64,000 nt of DNA from Desmodesmus armatus (lineage: Eukaryota > Chlorophyta > Chlorophyceae > Sphaeropleales > Scenedesmaceae), in the NCBI GenBank assembly GCA_007449985.2, contig VIIQ02000040.1, positions 92,501-156,500 on the forward strand, given 5' to 3'. The translations under genes were made by a program, and so were the position numbers. This document shows, piece after piece, positions 38,701-53,700 of this stretch. The first letter of the stretch is position 1. Every line of letters starts with the position of its first letter. Under the pieces are notes generated by a model, which did not search any database, was not told the DNA's origin, and saw nothing but the letters and a program-made list of their open reading frames with translations.

Positions 38701-41700
38701 ATCCAGCCACATGCACCCCGTGACGTTCCATACTTTGCCGAGTCAATTCCTCAGAACTCAAACCATGCCATCGCCAACCCACCATGTTAAGCTGCCCCAG
38801 CAGCTGCAGCACCAGCTTCTGCACAGGCGGCAGCACCCCTGTCACCGCCTTGACATCATCTGTGCCCTTGGGGTTGCGGGCCAGCATGTCCATCCAGCGA
38901 AGCAGCTGCTGCATGTCGGCCACGTCAAATACACCTGCGCGCACATGCATGCAATGCCATGGGAGTGATGTCACTCATGAGTGGCCATGGGAGTGATTTC
39001 ACTCATGTGTAGCCATGGGAGTGATGTTACTCATGAGTGGCCTCAGGTAATCCCCAGGCTGCTGCAACATATGGCAGGCGTGTTGGGGATTGGTGCGGCG
39101 TGGCCCTAGCAACGGATGGCTTGGATCAGCTGCTGCATGTCCGCCACGTTGAACCTGCGCACATGCATGCATGAGCCGTGGGGGCGCAAGTGACTTCAGG
39201 CACTCCCAAGGCTTGATTGGCAATTGCCAGGCATGCTGGGGGTCGTGCGGCATGGCACGCGCATAGGACGATGTGAATCAGCACCACCGACATAGCTGGG
39301 CTCAAGGCGCAATCTGCACTGGCTGCTGAGGTGGCCCAAGCAAATCAGGGTAAAATCGCAATACAATGGCTGTCAGCTGACAGCCAACGTACTAGGGGCC
39401 ATAACTGCCACTGGCACAAGCTGTTTCCGCCTGCTGCATACTACTGCTCCCACACTCCCCATTACGCACCTTCCGAAGCTTGTGCAGTGTAGGCTGCAGA
39501 GAGGCCATTCAGCAGTTCACTTCGTGCCTGGAGACAATGCGATAGTGGCAACAAATGCACAGCGTTCACTTTCCAATTGCAGTCCGCATTGCAGTGATGT
39601 AACACAAACAGTAAGCTACAGCAGCTACAGCAGGTGTGCAGCAAATGTTCAACGCAAGCAGCACGTGCAGGCTGCAAGGTTGACCAGGGTGCGCGACATC
39701 ACAGCTACATTTCAAAGGGGCACAGCCCCCTCTTTGAGGCTCATGAGTGAGGTGGTGGAGCCGACTGCTAACAGTAGTACAGTGCACCAGCCTGTGCTGT
39801 GCTGTGCCACGAGGCCCGGTGTGCATGAGCCGGCTGGAACGCAACACTGCCCATGACCCTGTCAATAAGGAGAAGACCATGCGTAATCCAGGGCGTATGT
39901 GCCACACAAGAGTCGCATGGGCTGTATTCAAGGCATGGTGAAGATGCAGACGGCAGCACCCGCACCTGCAGAGGCACACAGGTGTTGGGCTTGGCCATGA
40001 CCATAACACTCTCGTCGATTGCGGACAGGGTGCGCTTCCAGGTGTAGTGGGCTGCAGAGCTGCCGCTGTCTTGGCTGCTGCCGGGGACGGTTGAGCCCTG
40101 ATTGCCAGCTGGTGTGTTGGCAGCAGGGGGCTGTGTTGACGCAGGAAGCTTGAAACCCTGCAATGCAGTGCAAGCAGAAGCCAGCAAACATCTTACTGGG
40201 AGGGTGTCATGTGCTTCAACCTAGACAGGAGTGTCAAGCTGTTGGGACGTCAGAGCTGCGCTGCAACCGAAATACTTGCCCTCATCTGGCCGCCCATCTA
40301 CATGAATTGATCAGGGCTGCAAAAAAAGGGTCATCACACCAAAGTACACTGGCTTGCCAAATCAACAAACGGTCAGCCCAACCAGACGCAGCATCAAGCA
40401 CTGCGTCAACAGCTGTTGCAAGACCGCCGCTGCCCTGTTGCCAGACACCCTGTTGCCAACAATACCTGCAGGAAGCCCGTCAGAAGCTGTGCAGCCGCAA
40501 CGCCCACACTCTTGCGCCCACTCGTGAGCGAGTTTGTTGCCATCGAGCAGATTGAGTTCCAGAAGTCGTCGATGCGCGGCAGGGCCAGAGTAGTGGACAT
40601 GTGGGCACGCAAGACCTTGCCCAAGCCATTGAAGGCTAGCACGGTCGTCTCATCCCTGCGAGCAACACCAACATGAACAAACACACAGCTCTTCATTTGT
40701 TTCAAGCCACACCCGAATGGCCACACACACAACAGCGGAGTCAACCCACCTGCCGGGTGCCTACGGCGGCGCCTCACACTGGTGAGAGACACCTAACACC
40801 CCCCCAAAGCTTATCTTCCAGGCTCTCCCGGCACACATAGCCACACCTATGCAAACACCACACTCACCCCCTCCCCCCACCCCCTCACACCACATTCACC
40901 ATTGCTTCTTATCTGAGTTCCTGCTGTAGTGCACCATTACTGATTTAGGCTTCATGGTTCAGGTTTGTTATTAAGAAAACCCTAAACCCCTATGCAAGAC
41001 ACCACACTCACCACTGCTTCTTCTCTGAGTTCCTGCTGTGGTGCACCAGCATCATCACTGCCTTGCCCTTCTCCTTGCCCAGCTCAACAGCTGCCGCCTC
41101 TTCACCACTGCTCGAGTCTCCCATATAGTGTGCGTACTGCACCACTGGGAACAGGATCTCCCACTGGCAATGACTCCACATGGCTGGGCTGAAGCGCCCG
41201 GCTTGGCTGCCGACCGCTAGGAACAGTGTCCTTATGCCGCTGTTGCGCACCTGTGTGTGCAGTACAAGGCCAAGTACACAACTTGGGCGAATACTACCTC
41301 GTCACCAGAACAACAGCCACAGTTGACGCACAACATGCTAGGGTCTCTCTACACCACCCAATGCTGCATGCCACATCACACAGATTAACTCCTCTCTCAC
41401 CACATGACGTCTCTGAACTTCTACTTACCTCTGGCCGTTTGTCCACGCTGATGACTTTCAGGTGTTCAAACACCCGGATCAGCAGCTCAGTGCACTCCTC
41501 CTCCTCCAGATCACTCCTGCCAGCCAGGTGAGGGTCTGCACCCCCCGCAACCGCCCCATTGGCTTCCGCTGCTGCTAACCCACCACCTTGGACCCCAAGC
41601 GGGCTCCCAGCTCGCGCTGCAGCGCTGCTACCATCTGGCTTTGCTGTGGCATCCGGCTTTGCTGGCACGCTGGCTGCAGACACCGCAGCTGCAGCTGCAG

Positions 41701-44700
41701 CCGCAGATGCAGCCGGTTTCGCAACCGCCTCGTCCACTGTGGGTCTACGGGAGAGAGACAGCACCGAGAAGATGCCCCCCAATGCACTGCTCACCCCGCT
41801 GCTGCTGCTCTGAAACGGCTGAGGCTCTGCGGCCGCTGCTGCTGCGTTGGCCGCGGCTGTGGCGGCCGCTGCTGCTGTGGCTGCGGCTGCTGCTGCGGCT
41901 CTGCTGCGCCCGAGGAGGTCTGTCGCATTCCAGAGAAGGCCGACTGCGGACAAGCTGATGTTGATGGCTGCCTTCTGTGCTGCAAAGAGCTGGACAACCT
42001 CCAGGGCTTTCGGCATGTATATCTTGGGCATGGTGGGGAGGAAGTCACTGCATGTGGTACACCAAGGACAGCGTAACTCAAGCGAGCCACCAAAATATGA
42101 GCAGAAAGCCGCATTCCATTGAACACGAGGACGAACATGAAGCACGCCCGGACAACTGTGCATCTCAAGCCCTGCCAAAACGCCATTCAATGGCATACAC
42201 TCGGTTTGTGTGAAAGGCACACCTCATAAACTGCAACTTAAGTGGACTTTACAGCGCCCTTGGAAGTGGAGATTGTGCGGAGCTTGCACAACTCACCTGC
42301 ACACTGACTCCACGCATGGGTAAGATGCTGAGATTGTCGTGGCATCCTCCCAGGATGGGACAGCCTCCAGCAACCTCAGCAGCGGCACCCAACCCCTGCA
42401 GCAATGCAGACACACTTCAGTGCCATGGCATGGCGTATTCATAATCACAAATTGAGGTTTCAGAGGTCACACAAGGAGGACATGGCCTTTTCATGCTCAC
42501 AAATGAGGTGTCAGGGGTCACAACGAAGACATGGCATATTCATGCTCATCAAACGAGGTGTCAGGGGTCACACAAGGAAGCTGCCTAGCACTTGTTGGTC
42601 GACTCTCACTGTGATTACCTTGCAACCCGCCAAACACGTAGTGACAGCACAGCTGTTCATTGTTGTCAGACCTAGGTGCCAGTTAGGTACGATAATTTCC
42701 CCACACGTCAGGTGCTGTGCACACATGGTGTATGCAAGGGCAGATGCACACAAAAAGCCCTTCGCTTCGAACTCTTTCAATTACGATGCATGTCCAGACA
42801 AATCCACACGGCTGTAAGCTGGCGGCATACAACCGTCCTGTTGTGGTGTTTCAGGACTGGTGAAAAGCCGCTGTGTATACGATAGCGTTGAAAGGCCCAT
42901 GTGCCACTGGCTCCCTTGTGGGTTGCACGGCTTTGCCGTGCCCAGTTGCTGCAACTGTAACTGTATATTCAACACAGCCACACCTGCTGAGCGCCTCCCC
43001 GTGCCTCTGTAGCACATGCAGCGCCACACGCAGCAGCCCCAGCCGCACATCCGGCTCCCGCTCCTCCTTATACATCCCCTCAAGGGCCACCAGCAGCATG
43101 TGCTCCACATCAGCAGCATGGCCATCTGTCGACTGCCCGCCGCTGCTGCCGTCTGTCGGGTACTGCCTGAAGGAGGGCACTGATGCCAGGACAGGGGGCT
43201 GCTGGGGCTGCGTGGGGACCTGCCCTAGGTCTGGAGCTGCTATTGCACCTGTAAAGACGTGAGCACACAGAGTGTTTTGCAAGGAAATCACCAGATGCAT
43301 TTCAGCAGATGACATGACTCTGACATGCTGTGATTATCATGCATGCAGGGGGGCCGCGTGGGAACCTGCCCTAGGTCAGGAGCTGCTATGGCACCTGTCA
43401 AAAATTGAGCAGAGAGTGTTTCGAAAGATTTCACCAGATATGCTTCAGCAAATGTGTGCTCTGACATGCTGTGATTACCATGCATGCAGGGGGGCTGCGT
43501 GGGGACCTGCCCTAGGTCTGGAGCTGCTATGACACCTGTCAAAAAAAGGAGCACAGAGTGTCCCGCAAGAGATCAAACAGGCGCATGCAGCTGTCATGCT
43601 GTGCGCCAACTTGCTGTGGCAGTCCGGCATCCAGTTGCTTGACAAGGAAAACAGCTTAGTCCAGAGACAGGACATCGCCCCTACTTTGTCAGACAGCCAA
43701 AACAGCACCACAGGATGACATGCATGGATGCTGCATCGTACCCACTGGGCGAGATGCATTGCTATGCCCTTGGCTAAACTGCACCTCCTTGCTTGTCACC
43801 ACATACCCCTCAACCACGGCATCATATCCCAGGGGCGTCCCTTACAACATTCACGGCAGCAACCTTCACTGCAGCAACCGCCGCAACCTTCACACCCCAG
43901 GCCCACCTGTGAGGCATCTGTCGAGCGCCTCTAGGCCTGCTGCTCGTGTGACAGAGTTCCCGCTGTGCAGCACCTCCATCAGATGTGTGAGGAATATTGG
44001 CCACAGGTTCTGCAGGGTTTAGGTCAACACATGCATGCCAGTTCGTGAGTGAGGTGGCCATGGGCTACAAAGTGTGAAAGGCATGTCCAGGGGGGGGGGG
44101 ACTTTGTGCTGCACAGCGCTGGTGTGGCTGGCGGTTCGGCCGTGTGGCTGGTACACATCCAGTTGTTTGCTGCATGTAAGTTACGTGTGGGAGTGGACGC
44201 GCAAGTAGACATTGTGCATCCTGTCAACCCACAGAAAACATGTCGTCCAGACAACCTCAATGATCAAACAGTTATTATGACATGTGGAGGGCGCAGACAG
44301 GACTTGCAACCAGCCCGAACCCCCGCAGTAAGCCAAGGAGACTCATGGAGTGCCATCCTATGTGCCACTCCACTGGCTCTGCCATTGTGACAGCATGCAT
44401 GCCACTACGCACTTGGCATTACGGCTACACCAATCAAAATAATCGCTAGCACTTGCTGCAATTTTGGTGGTTCTGCCTTTTTGGTCAACCCAGTGTAGGT
44501 GGTGCAAACCACCGCAGGGGAGACAGCTTATGAGGTTCACCCGGCTGGATCCTGGTGGGCAATGCCATTGTTGTTTGGCAAAAATGCCCATAACATACTC
44601 CCCCCAAAAAAATGCACGCTGTGATAGGAGATACTTCCACAGCATGCCTGCTGTACAACTCCAACCTTCACCTGGATGTGTGTTAGGTTGTACAGCAACC

Positions 44701-47700
44701 ATGCGGTGCAGTGCAGGCAGCTTGACCTGGCCAGCAGAGGTGCCTATACCTCCCCTGAGCCTTGTACTGGGGCCCTGACCGGCTTCCGTTGCAGCAGCGC
44801 CAGACATGAATGCACCACCCCCTCACCCCTCTCACCTGGATGTGTGGTAGGTTATAAAGCAGGACCTCCACCATGCGGTGCAGTGCAGGCAGCTTGACCT
44901 GGCCAGCAGAGGTACCGCCGCTGAGCCCCGCACTGGGGCCCTGACTGCCTGCCGTTGCAGCAGCGCCAGACATGAATGCACCACCCCTTCAACCCCCCCC
45001 TCTCACCTGGATGTGTGGTAGGTTGTAAAGCAGGACCTCCACCATGCGGTGCAGTGCAGGCAGCTTGACCTGGCCAGCAGAGGTACCGCCGCTGAGCCCT
45101 GCACTGGGGCCCTGACTGCCTGCCGTTGCAGCAGCGCCAGACATGAATGCACCACCCCTTCAACCCCCCCTCTCACCTGGATGTGTGGTAGGTTGTACAG
45201 CAGGACCTCCACCATTCGGTGCAGTGCAGGCAGCTTGACCTGGCCAGCGGAGGTGCCGCCGCTGAGACCAGCACTGGGGCCCTGACTGCCTGCTGATGCA
45301 GCAGTGCCAGACATGAACGCACCACCCTGGGCCTGTGCTGCTGCTAAAGCCCTGCTGGACACCTGGGCCAGGGCTGACATCAGTGACGCCTGCACACAGT
45401 ACATTACGATACAGTAATTGGGGACAGAGTCTCAACCTCGGCACTAGCCAGCGAGTCAGGGACTCATGAGGGCACCCAGAGGGCCTACTAACGTACCGCA
45501 GTCTCTCAGGTCAGGTGTGAGGGCACACCGAGCGACTGCAGAAATCAAACAGACTGCCTAAAAGTGGCCATGATGCTCATCATGACCATACTGATCACAA
45601 TGCTTTTGCCACAAGCTCTCCGGCTTCCTTGTGTGTCAACCATTTGGCACAACTGTTGAAAGCAGCAAGGATGACGTTGGATGGCAGGCTCACCTGTGCA
45701 TCAGGTGACATGTCTTGCGTAGACTGGAACAGCTGGTTGGCAGCTGTGGCAAGGATCAGCAGCTCTCCCGTCAAGGTGCCAGGCTCAAAGCTTGCCTCCT
45801 CAACCTGTCAGCAAAAGCACACACCCACCCATTGGCCACGTCAACAACTGCCTGGCACAGCTAAGGAACATTAAGTAAGCTATCAAACTGAGAGCTTGCC
45901 TCCCAGTCCCTTACAACAGATGTGTGCTCAACAGTGGGGGCAGAGCCACCCACCACACGGTGCCCAAGCCAGCAGTTCGCGGGCAACATAAAGGAGTGTT
46001 CCCGTCAAGCTGCCGGCCTCAAAGCTTGCGCCCCTCTTCAGCAAGAATGCGCATACATCGATGGCAGAAGCCAACCACCAGCTGTGATCCTAGTTACTGC
46101 CCACCTAAACTGGTAGACATGGAAGCCAACCATTGATTGGATCTTGATCACCCACCTTGCCTCCAGAGCCAGACCCCACAGCTGGCAGTGCCTTGTCCAA
46201 GGTATACAGCACCACCATGTGCCCTCCCCCCCCCCCCCCCCCGGGTACCCCCCTCCCGTGGTGCCCTCCCCCCACACCACGGTGTATAGTCTGATTGCCC
46301 ACCTTGCCGCCAGAGCCAGACCCCACAGCTGGCAGTGCCTTGTCCAAGGTATACAGCACCACCGTGTGCCCTCCCCCCCCCCCGGTACCCCCCTCCCGTG
46401 GTGCCCTCCCCCCACACCACGGTGTATAGTCTGATTGCCCACCTTGCCTCCAGAGCCAGACCCCACAGCTGGCAGTGCCTTGTCCAAGGTGTACAGCACC
46501 TCAACCACCAGGCCCCAGCTGTTGCCCAGGGAGTCGGCCAGCCGGTGCGCCACGTTGAATACGGTGCGCAGGCAGTGGATGTTCTTGAGGCCAATACCTG
46601 GGTCACACACAAACAGAACACAAACAGAGCAAAAAGCACTACAAGCGTTTGGCACAGAGTTGCAGAGTCTAGCCCACCACTGCAAGCGTTGAGAATAGTA
46701 CGCAGGCAGTGGATGTTTTGAGGCCAATGCCTGGGTGAACCACAAACATAGCACAATGCACTACAAGTGTTGGCACAGCATTGCATCATCCAGCCCACAA
46801 CTGCAGCCGGTGCGGAGGCAGTGGATGTTCTTGAGACCAATGCCGGGGTCACACACAAAGACAGTCCATGGTGCACCCGTTGTACGCAGCAAACATGGTG
46901 ATGCACCAAGCTGCCAATGGACGCATGTGAGTGATTCTCCCTCCCCCCCCCCCCACACACACACATCCGCCATTGTCACCCCCCCTTTCAACCCTCCGCC
47001 CCATCCCACCCTGTCAAAAGGATTGTTTGAGAGGGCTGATGCCGGAAGGGCCAGGACTGCCCCAGGTGTGCTGTGCTACAGTGCAAGACAGGTGATGCTG
47101 CAACGTTCTTTATTTCTTTTTTTCTTTATTCTTTTTATGTCTTATTATGTCTTATTGTGTCTTATTATGTCTTTATTCCTTTATTCCTTTATTTCATTAT
47201 TTCTTATGGAACTTACATTTACAAACTTCAGTGGAGAGCTCCAACTTGCTGTGGACAACATGTGTGCGAGTCACGGCAGCCTGCAGGTTCACTGTACGCG
47301 GGCTTTCACCGGGTCAATGTGTGACTGCTCAGTTTTCCTTCCCTCACCTTTCCACAAAACCCCCCTCCCCCACACACACAGACACACACACATTACATTC
47401 CCCAGCACCACCCAACCCCACTCTCACCTGGGAGGGTAAGTGGACTGACACCCGACGGGCCTAGGGTTGCCCCAGGTGTGCCCAACCCGGGGGCCGTACC
47501 TGCGGCAGCTGGGCCTGTCATAGGGGTTGCTAGGTCTGACTCCATCAGCACCCCTGAGGCCTCCACCCCCCCCCCTCCCCCTACCCCATCCCACCCTCAC
47601 CTGGGAGTGTGAGTGGGCTGACACCAGAGGGGCCTAGGGTTGCCCCAGGTGTGCCCAACCCGGGGGCCGTGCTTGAGGCAGCTGTGGCTGAAAGAGGGGC

Positions 47701-50700
47701 TGATAGGTCTGACTCCGTCAGCACGCCTGGCGCATGACTGCCCCGCAGGCCACCCTGGATGTCAGAGCAATGGATGTCGGAGCAATGTCGTCAAAGGAAA
47801 ACACTGGGTCAAGTTGGGTTTCATTCCTTTTTTTTAATTCAGGCCCAAGCACCAACCCTGGCATCTGGCTGGTCTGCGACAGGCAACCCAGCACTGCATT
47901 CACTCAAAGTCAAAAAAAGAAGAAAAGAAAGTGTCAGCTAGTGCGGGCCACTGCAGGTGCCATGCCCCATGAGTCGTGCTGTCGCCAATGAACAAAGTTA
48001 TGCAGCGAGAGGAGGGACTGGCCGTTGCAATGCTGCCTCCATGGTGTGGGCCAATGCAAGCGCCATGCCGTGCTGTCGCAGAGTGCCCCATGAGTTGTGC
48101 TGGTAATTAAAGAGTTATGCAGCGAGAGGAGGGACTGGCTGCTGCCACGCTGCCTCCATGACACGGCCACAACAGCTGTGGTGGGGCGAGTTCTGCTGAA
48201 CCAGCGCAGCAGGTGCCTAGCAAAGGACGCCGCGCTGTGCTTGCAGATAATCCCCCCCCCCCAAAAAAAACCCTAAAAAGCCCTTGCGTGGACCCCGAAA
48301 ACCCTGACGTACCAGCACATCGCCGCTAGCGCCATCCTCCGTCCCCGCAGGCGTGACTGCAGCCTCGCACAACACCTTCGTGAAACAGAACAAAAAGAAG
48401 AACATGCAGTGGAACAAGACAGGAAGATGAGTGGACAATGATGAGTTACACAGTGCGCAAGCAGCTGCGTCCAATCAAACACAGACTCCGTGCTGTTAGA
48501 CAGCAAGAATGAATGATGATTGGTGCAGCAGGAAGACAACTTGCGGCATACTCTGCACATGCCTTGCAGCATACGGGGCCAATTCAAGGCAACTCTTAGA
48601 CCCATCAAGGTGAAGTTGCCCTTGCTAGCAGCCCCTCGCTTCTATTCCAAACATCAAACATGGTAGCGCATGCACAGAACACTGAACAGCAAGCACACTG
48701 CACCAAACGAACGTACCTTCAGGAAATCGTCCCGGGCAGGCACCTCCCCCAGGGCCCCAGCGCTGAAGATATAGCTCTGAAATCCGCGCAGCAGCACCAA
48801 CATCAGGCTCTCATGGCCACTCGGGCTGCGGCAGTGTGCCAGGCAGCAACTGAGGCCAGCCAGCACCGGCCGCCACAACACATCCACCAGCGTGGACACC
48901 GTTGCCGCGCTCAGCGGTGCAACGCCCGCGTGCTGCGCTGCAACGACTGGAGCCGAAAGGGCCACTGACTGAGTCCTGGCAGATCTAGTCATGGGCGTGG
49001 GGCTGGATCCCGCTGCACCCCTTTGACTGGTAGGGCCCTTACCACCGGGCCCTACTGCATCCTCTGCTGCGTGAGCGCCTGCGGGAGTGAAAGCCACGCC
49101 CCCTGCTGCTGCTCCTCCGAGAGACTGAAGGCTCGCCATGGAGCCTCTTGGGCTGCTGCTCGGCGTCGCACGGTTGTTCATGGTGAACAGAGTGCTGACT
49201 GAAGACACCCGGGGTGTGCTGCTTCCATGGGCGCTGCTGTTGCCGCGCACCAGGCCCACCAGCGAGTTGCTGCTGCTGAGGGCGCTGTGCAAGCCCTCAG
49301 AGCCTGCCGAAGCCAGTGGTGCCAGCACCAGCCGGTCCGAGGCTGCTGCAGCACTGCTGTTGCTCACGGCATCTGTGAGTAGCTCGGCACTCGCGACTAC
49401 TGCCAGCAGGAGCTCGATTGCCAGGTATGCTGTCCACACCTGCACACCAGGGGGACAAGGATGTTGTGAGGAGCAAACCGCACTGGCAACTTCTGCCAGC
49501 AGGAGCTCGGTTGCCAGGTATGCTGTCCACACCTACACACCAGGGGGGCAAGCATGCACGATGTTGTTAGGAGCAAGCCGCACTGGCAACTACTGCCAGC
49601 AGGAGCTCGATTGCCAGGTATGCTGTCCACACCTGCACACCAGGGGGGCAAGCATGTAAGTGCGAAGTTGGTAGCTGCAAGCCGCAGGACTTCCGCGCAA
49701 CCTGCTTCAATTACAGCCTGGAGCGTCCATGGCTGTGTTGGGGGAGGGGGAGGGGGTGAGGGGTGGAGGGGGTGGAGGGGGTGGGGGGTGGGGTGGGGGG
49801 GGGGGGGGGGGGGGGGGTGCCAGGGGGGGGGGGGGCTGTTTGACACTGTCTGCAGGAGCCGCCAATGCGACCGCAAGCACAGCGGCCCATGCGCTGTGTA
49901 CATACATGCCACACAGCCACTGCTTTGCAAGCTCTGTCAAGGAACGAGTGTGTTAGCACAGGGATTACTTGTGTAGCTAGCATACTATGAACATGCAAGT
50001 CACATGCAAGCAAGCTAAGAGGCATGCCAACATAGTCCGACGAGGATGGCAAACCGGGTGTGTAGCAGCATGTGTGTTACATGTGCACAGCAAGTGCTGA
50101 GGGCCGACAAAGAGCTGGTGCTGCATGCAGTGAAAGGCAACAAGCCCTCTGGCTGCATCAGTAGATTGACTTGCGCGGGAAGGTCATGTAAGACTTGTCT
50201 AGAGGGTACTCCGACCACCCGCATGTTCGCACGACCCCGCCTATCCCCACTCCCCCACAAATCAGCAGCCCTCACCTCCTGCATGCTGGCCTGTGCAGGC
50301 CCGTGTGAGTCCACATCCATCTGCAGCTCCTTGCCTATCGCCCTGTTGCTGTAGATGCTGCTCAAGGCTGCCACCATATCATCATCAGACGACTCGGCAG
50401 CCTTCATGTAGCCCTGCACAGCAATGCAGGCATACAAAGCACAAGCATACCACCATCTCAAAAAAGGTATTTTGGCCACAAGGCTGGATATGGAAGTCGA
50501 CTCAGCAGCCTTCATGTAACCCTGCACAGCAATGCAGGCATACAAGGCACCAGCAAAAACCTCATCAAGAAAGGACTTGGGCCATAAGGCTGGATATGGA
50601 AGATGACTCAGCAGCCTTCATGTAACCCTGCACAGCGCTGTGCAGGGTTACATGCAATGCAGGCAACAGCACACGCAAAAACCTGTAAGACAAAGAGGAT

Positions 50701-53700
50701 TTGGGCCAGAAGGCTTGAAAACAAGATCAACGCACATGCCATGTGGCTTGAGGGCGGACATGGCCAGGATGTACTGCCAGGAGGGGGATGTGCACATACC
50801 TTGATGGCTTCCTCTGTCACAATGCGTGTTGTGGCTGCATTGACGCCAGCCATCACATCCTTCCTTCACACCCAGGCGCAGAGGTTGCTGCTCCCCACTA
50901 ACATGGCCCTTCAGCACACCCCCCCCCCACCCCCACCCCACACACACCATCTTCATCAAATCCTATGCACCCCAACACAGCCTGATTTGCACATGCCTGA
51001 ATGCAGGCTCACCAGCCCCTGACCCCTGCCACCCTTGCACCCCTCACCTTGATAGCTTCAACAGCCACGTTGAGTGTGTCATGGACTGCATTCATGTCGT
51101 GGTGTATGGACATGTCGTAGCTCGTGAACAAGACGTACAGCAGCTGGTGCACCCCATTCGCTAAGTCCCCCCCCCCCACCTCCCCTCCCGTCCGCTCAAC
51201 CCACACCCCACCTGTCCTCCCCGCCGTCCAACACCGACAGAAAAGCACACATATAGCAAGGGTGGTGAGGCACGTGCCTCATTGCAGGTTCAACACCCCC
51301 TTAGCCCTGCCATCCATGCACCCCTCACCTTGATAGCTTCAACAGCTACGTTGAGTGTGTCATGGACTGCATTCATGTCGTGGTGTATGGACATGTCGTA
51401 GCTCGTGAACAGGACGTACAGCAGCTGGTGTTCAGCCATGAGGCTGCGCAGCACCTGCAGGGACAGCAGCCGCTGCCACGGCATCCTGCATGCAGAGCAG
51501 TGGAAAAGGCGGAATGGATGTGTTGGTTACAATATGGATGTGTCAGAAAATCGAAGGAAGTATTGAAACACAACACAGCACCTGCAGGGACAGCAGCCGC
51601 TGCCACGGCATCCTTCATGCAATGCAGTGCGACAGACAATGTTGGTGTGTCTGTTGAACGAGGGCGTGTCATGATAGCCAAGAGAAGGTTGACACACACA
51701 CCACAGCACCTGCAGGGACAGCAGCCGCTGCCACGGCATCCTGCATGCAGTGCAGTCGATAGGCAGTGTGGCTATGTTGAAGAATGGGTGTGTCTGGGGA
51801 GCCAAGATAGGCTGCAGGGAGGAAACACACACTGTAGACAGCAGTGGTGGTGACACCAAACCATCAGGGTACTAAGTGAAGGGACTTCCAGGTTTTGATG
51901 ATGCGCCGCTTTGGAAACACAGTGCCCACCCCCCTTCGGCCAGAGGCAGCCGGAAGGATGGCTTCTTTGCAAGCCCACACACATCCGTTCCACTGTAGCA
52001 ATGGCAATCAAGTCAAGACCATAAAGAAAAAGAGAGATCTGTGCATTCCTTCTTAAAGTGGTTTACTCTGTGACCCAGCCTGAGCAAAACCAAAAACCTG
52101 GCACCTTACCTTGTGCTAGAACACCCTGCCAGCAGCAGCTCAATGAGGGTCAGGGTCATGTCCGGCAGAAGCAGCGCATGTTTGCGCAGCAGCGCGCCCA
52201 TGCAGCCAGAAGCCAGCCAGAGATTGGCTTCTTTGCAAGGCCACAAACATCTGATAAACTGTAGCAACCAAGTCAAGGCCTTACCTCGAGCTAGAACACC
52301 CAGCCAGCAGCAGCTCAATCAGGGTCAGGGTCATATCTGGCAGAAGCAGCGCATGTTTGCGCAGCAGCGCGCCCATGCAGCCAAAAGCCAGCCAGAGATT
52401 GGCTTCTTCGCAAGCCCACAAACATCTGATAAACTGTAGCAACCAAGTCAAGGCCTTACCTTGAGCTAGAACACCCAGCCAGCAGCAGCTCAATCAGGGT
52501 CAGGGTCATGTCTGGCAGCAGCAGCGCATGTTTGCGCAGCAGCACGCCCATGCAGCGCAGCAGAAGCTTCGCCTCCCCTGTGGCCGCTGGCTCCACCTCT
52601 GGGTCCAGTGCTGTCTGTGCCAAGCCGGCTAGGCAGGGCGCCAGCTGCACAGGATTGCAGAGAGCACACAATCAGTAGAGACCGCCACAAGCGCAGCCTT
52701 GAGCAAGAAGCAACAACATCTCATGTTGTACCTGACTACGGCGAATATTGTGCAGGATGCGACGGGTGTGCAGAACAGGCAGCAAGGTCGGCAGGGCGCG
52801 TCAAGCATTGCAACAAGGCATGAAAGGAGACCCGAGGTGAGGCACCCAGGGGTATGGAAGCATGCATAGGACAGTGCTGCAGCTGCTGCCGGCCACTTAC
52901 CTTGCTCTGCAATAGGACCTTGAATGAGCTGTGTGTCTGGAAAGCTGCAGGCCTGTGCAGCAGCACAAACTCCAGGAGGTCCAAGACAAAGGCCCGGCCA
53001 ATCATGGGTGACTTGAGCCAGGTCGGGGTGTGACCTGCAGTCAAGATAGCAAGATGATGACACCAGCCTCAATAGGGCACATGGCCTCAGCTAAGGGGGG
53101 CGCTGACCTCTGCATCATGTCAACAAGGCAAACAAAAACACTGACAATACTGGCAACACTGTCTGGCTCGACAACACTGGTGACGGTACATAGCTGCCCT
53201 GCCGACTACCTGGCCACAACCGCAACCCACCAAACGACAACACGGGATGGCATCCATGTGCATTGCTGCAGCACTGAAGTGACTCGCAGTGACATTCAAT
53301 GATCTGCCACATCCCACCACAATGACAACGGAAGCGTCCAGCTCCGGCATAGCTGTGCAACCACATCCTCATGAGGTGCAACCTAGGGCAGGCCTGCCAG
53401 GGAGCCGACCCAGGTGCTTGTGGGGGTCACACAACGGGCCTGCAACAGACGACACTCACCTGCACACATGTTCATAAGGTCCTGCAAGAGCAGCATGGCC
53501 GCCATTTCCCGCCCAGACGCCAGGCCCTCCGGTACCGGCATGCCTGCAGGGTTGTCAGCCTGCTCAGCAACCACATGGTCAAACAGCAGCGCCACCGCCT
53601 GCCGGATGGTTGCTGCTGCTGTGCTGGCGACTTTGGGGAGCCCCTGTTCTGACAGTAGAGCCTGAAGCACACAGACAGCACCAGGCCAGCCCCATCCTGC

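Noticed and set aside
44664..45389. Regularly spaced repeats resembling a CRISPR array
   Set aside because: Units are about 165-170 bp, encode an exon end with a splice donor, and the spacers are also repeated. This is exon-edge duplication in a eukaryotic intron.
50800..50855. Additional MON2 exon ending EEAIK
   Set aside because: No acceptor in the required phase; the sequence reads better as an old copy of the 51329 exon edge, and 51329 joins 50413 in phase without it.
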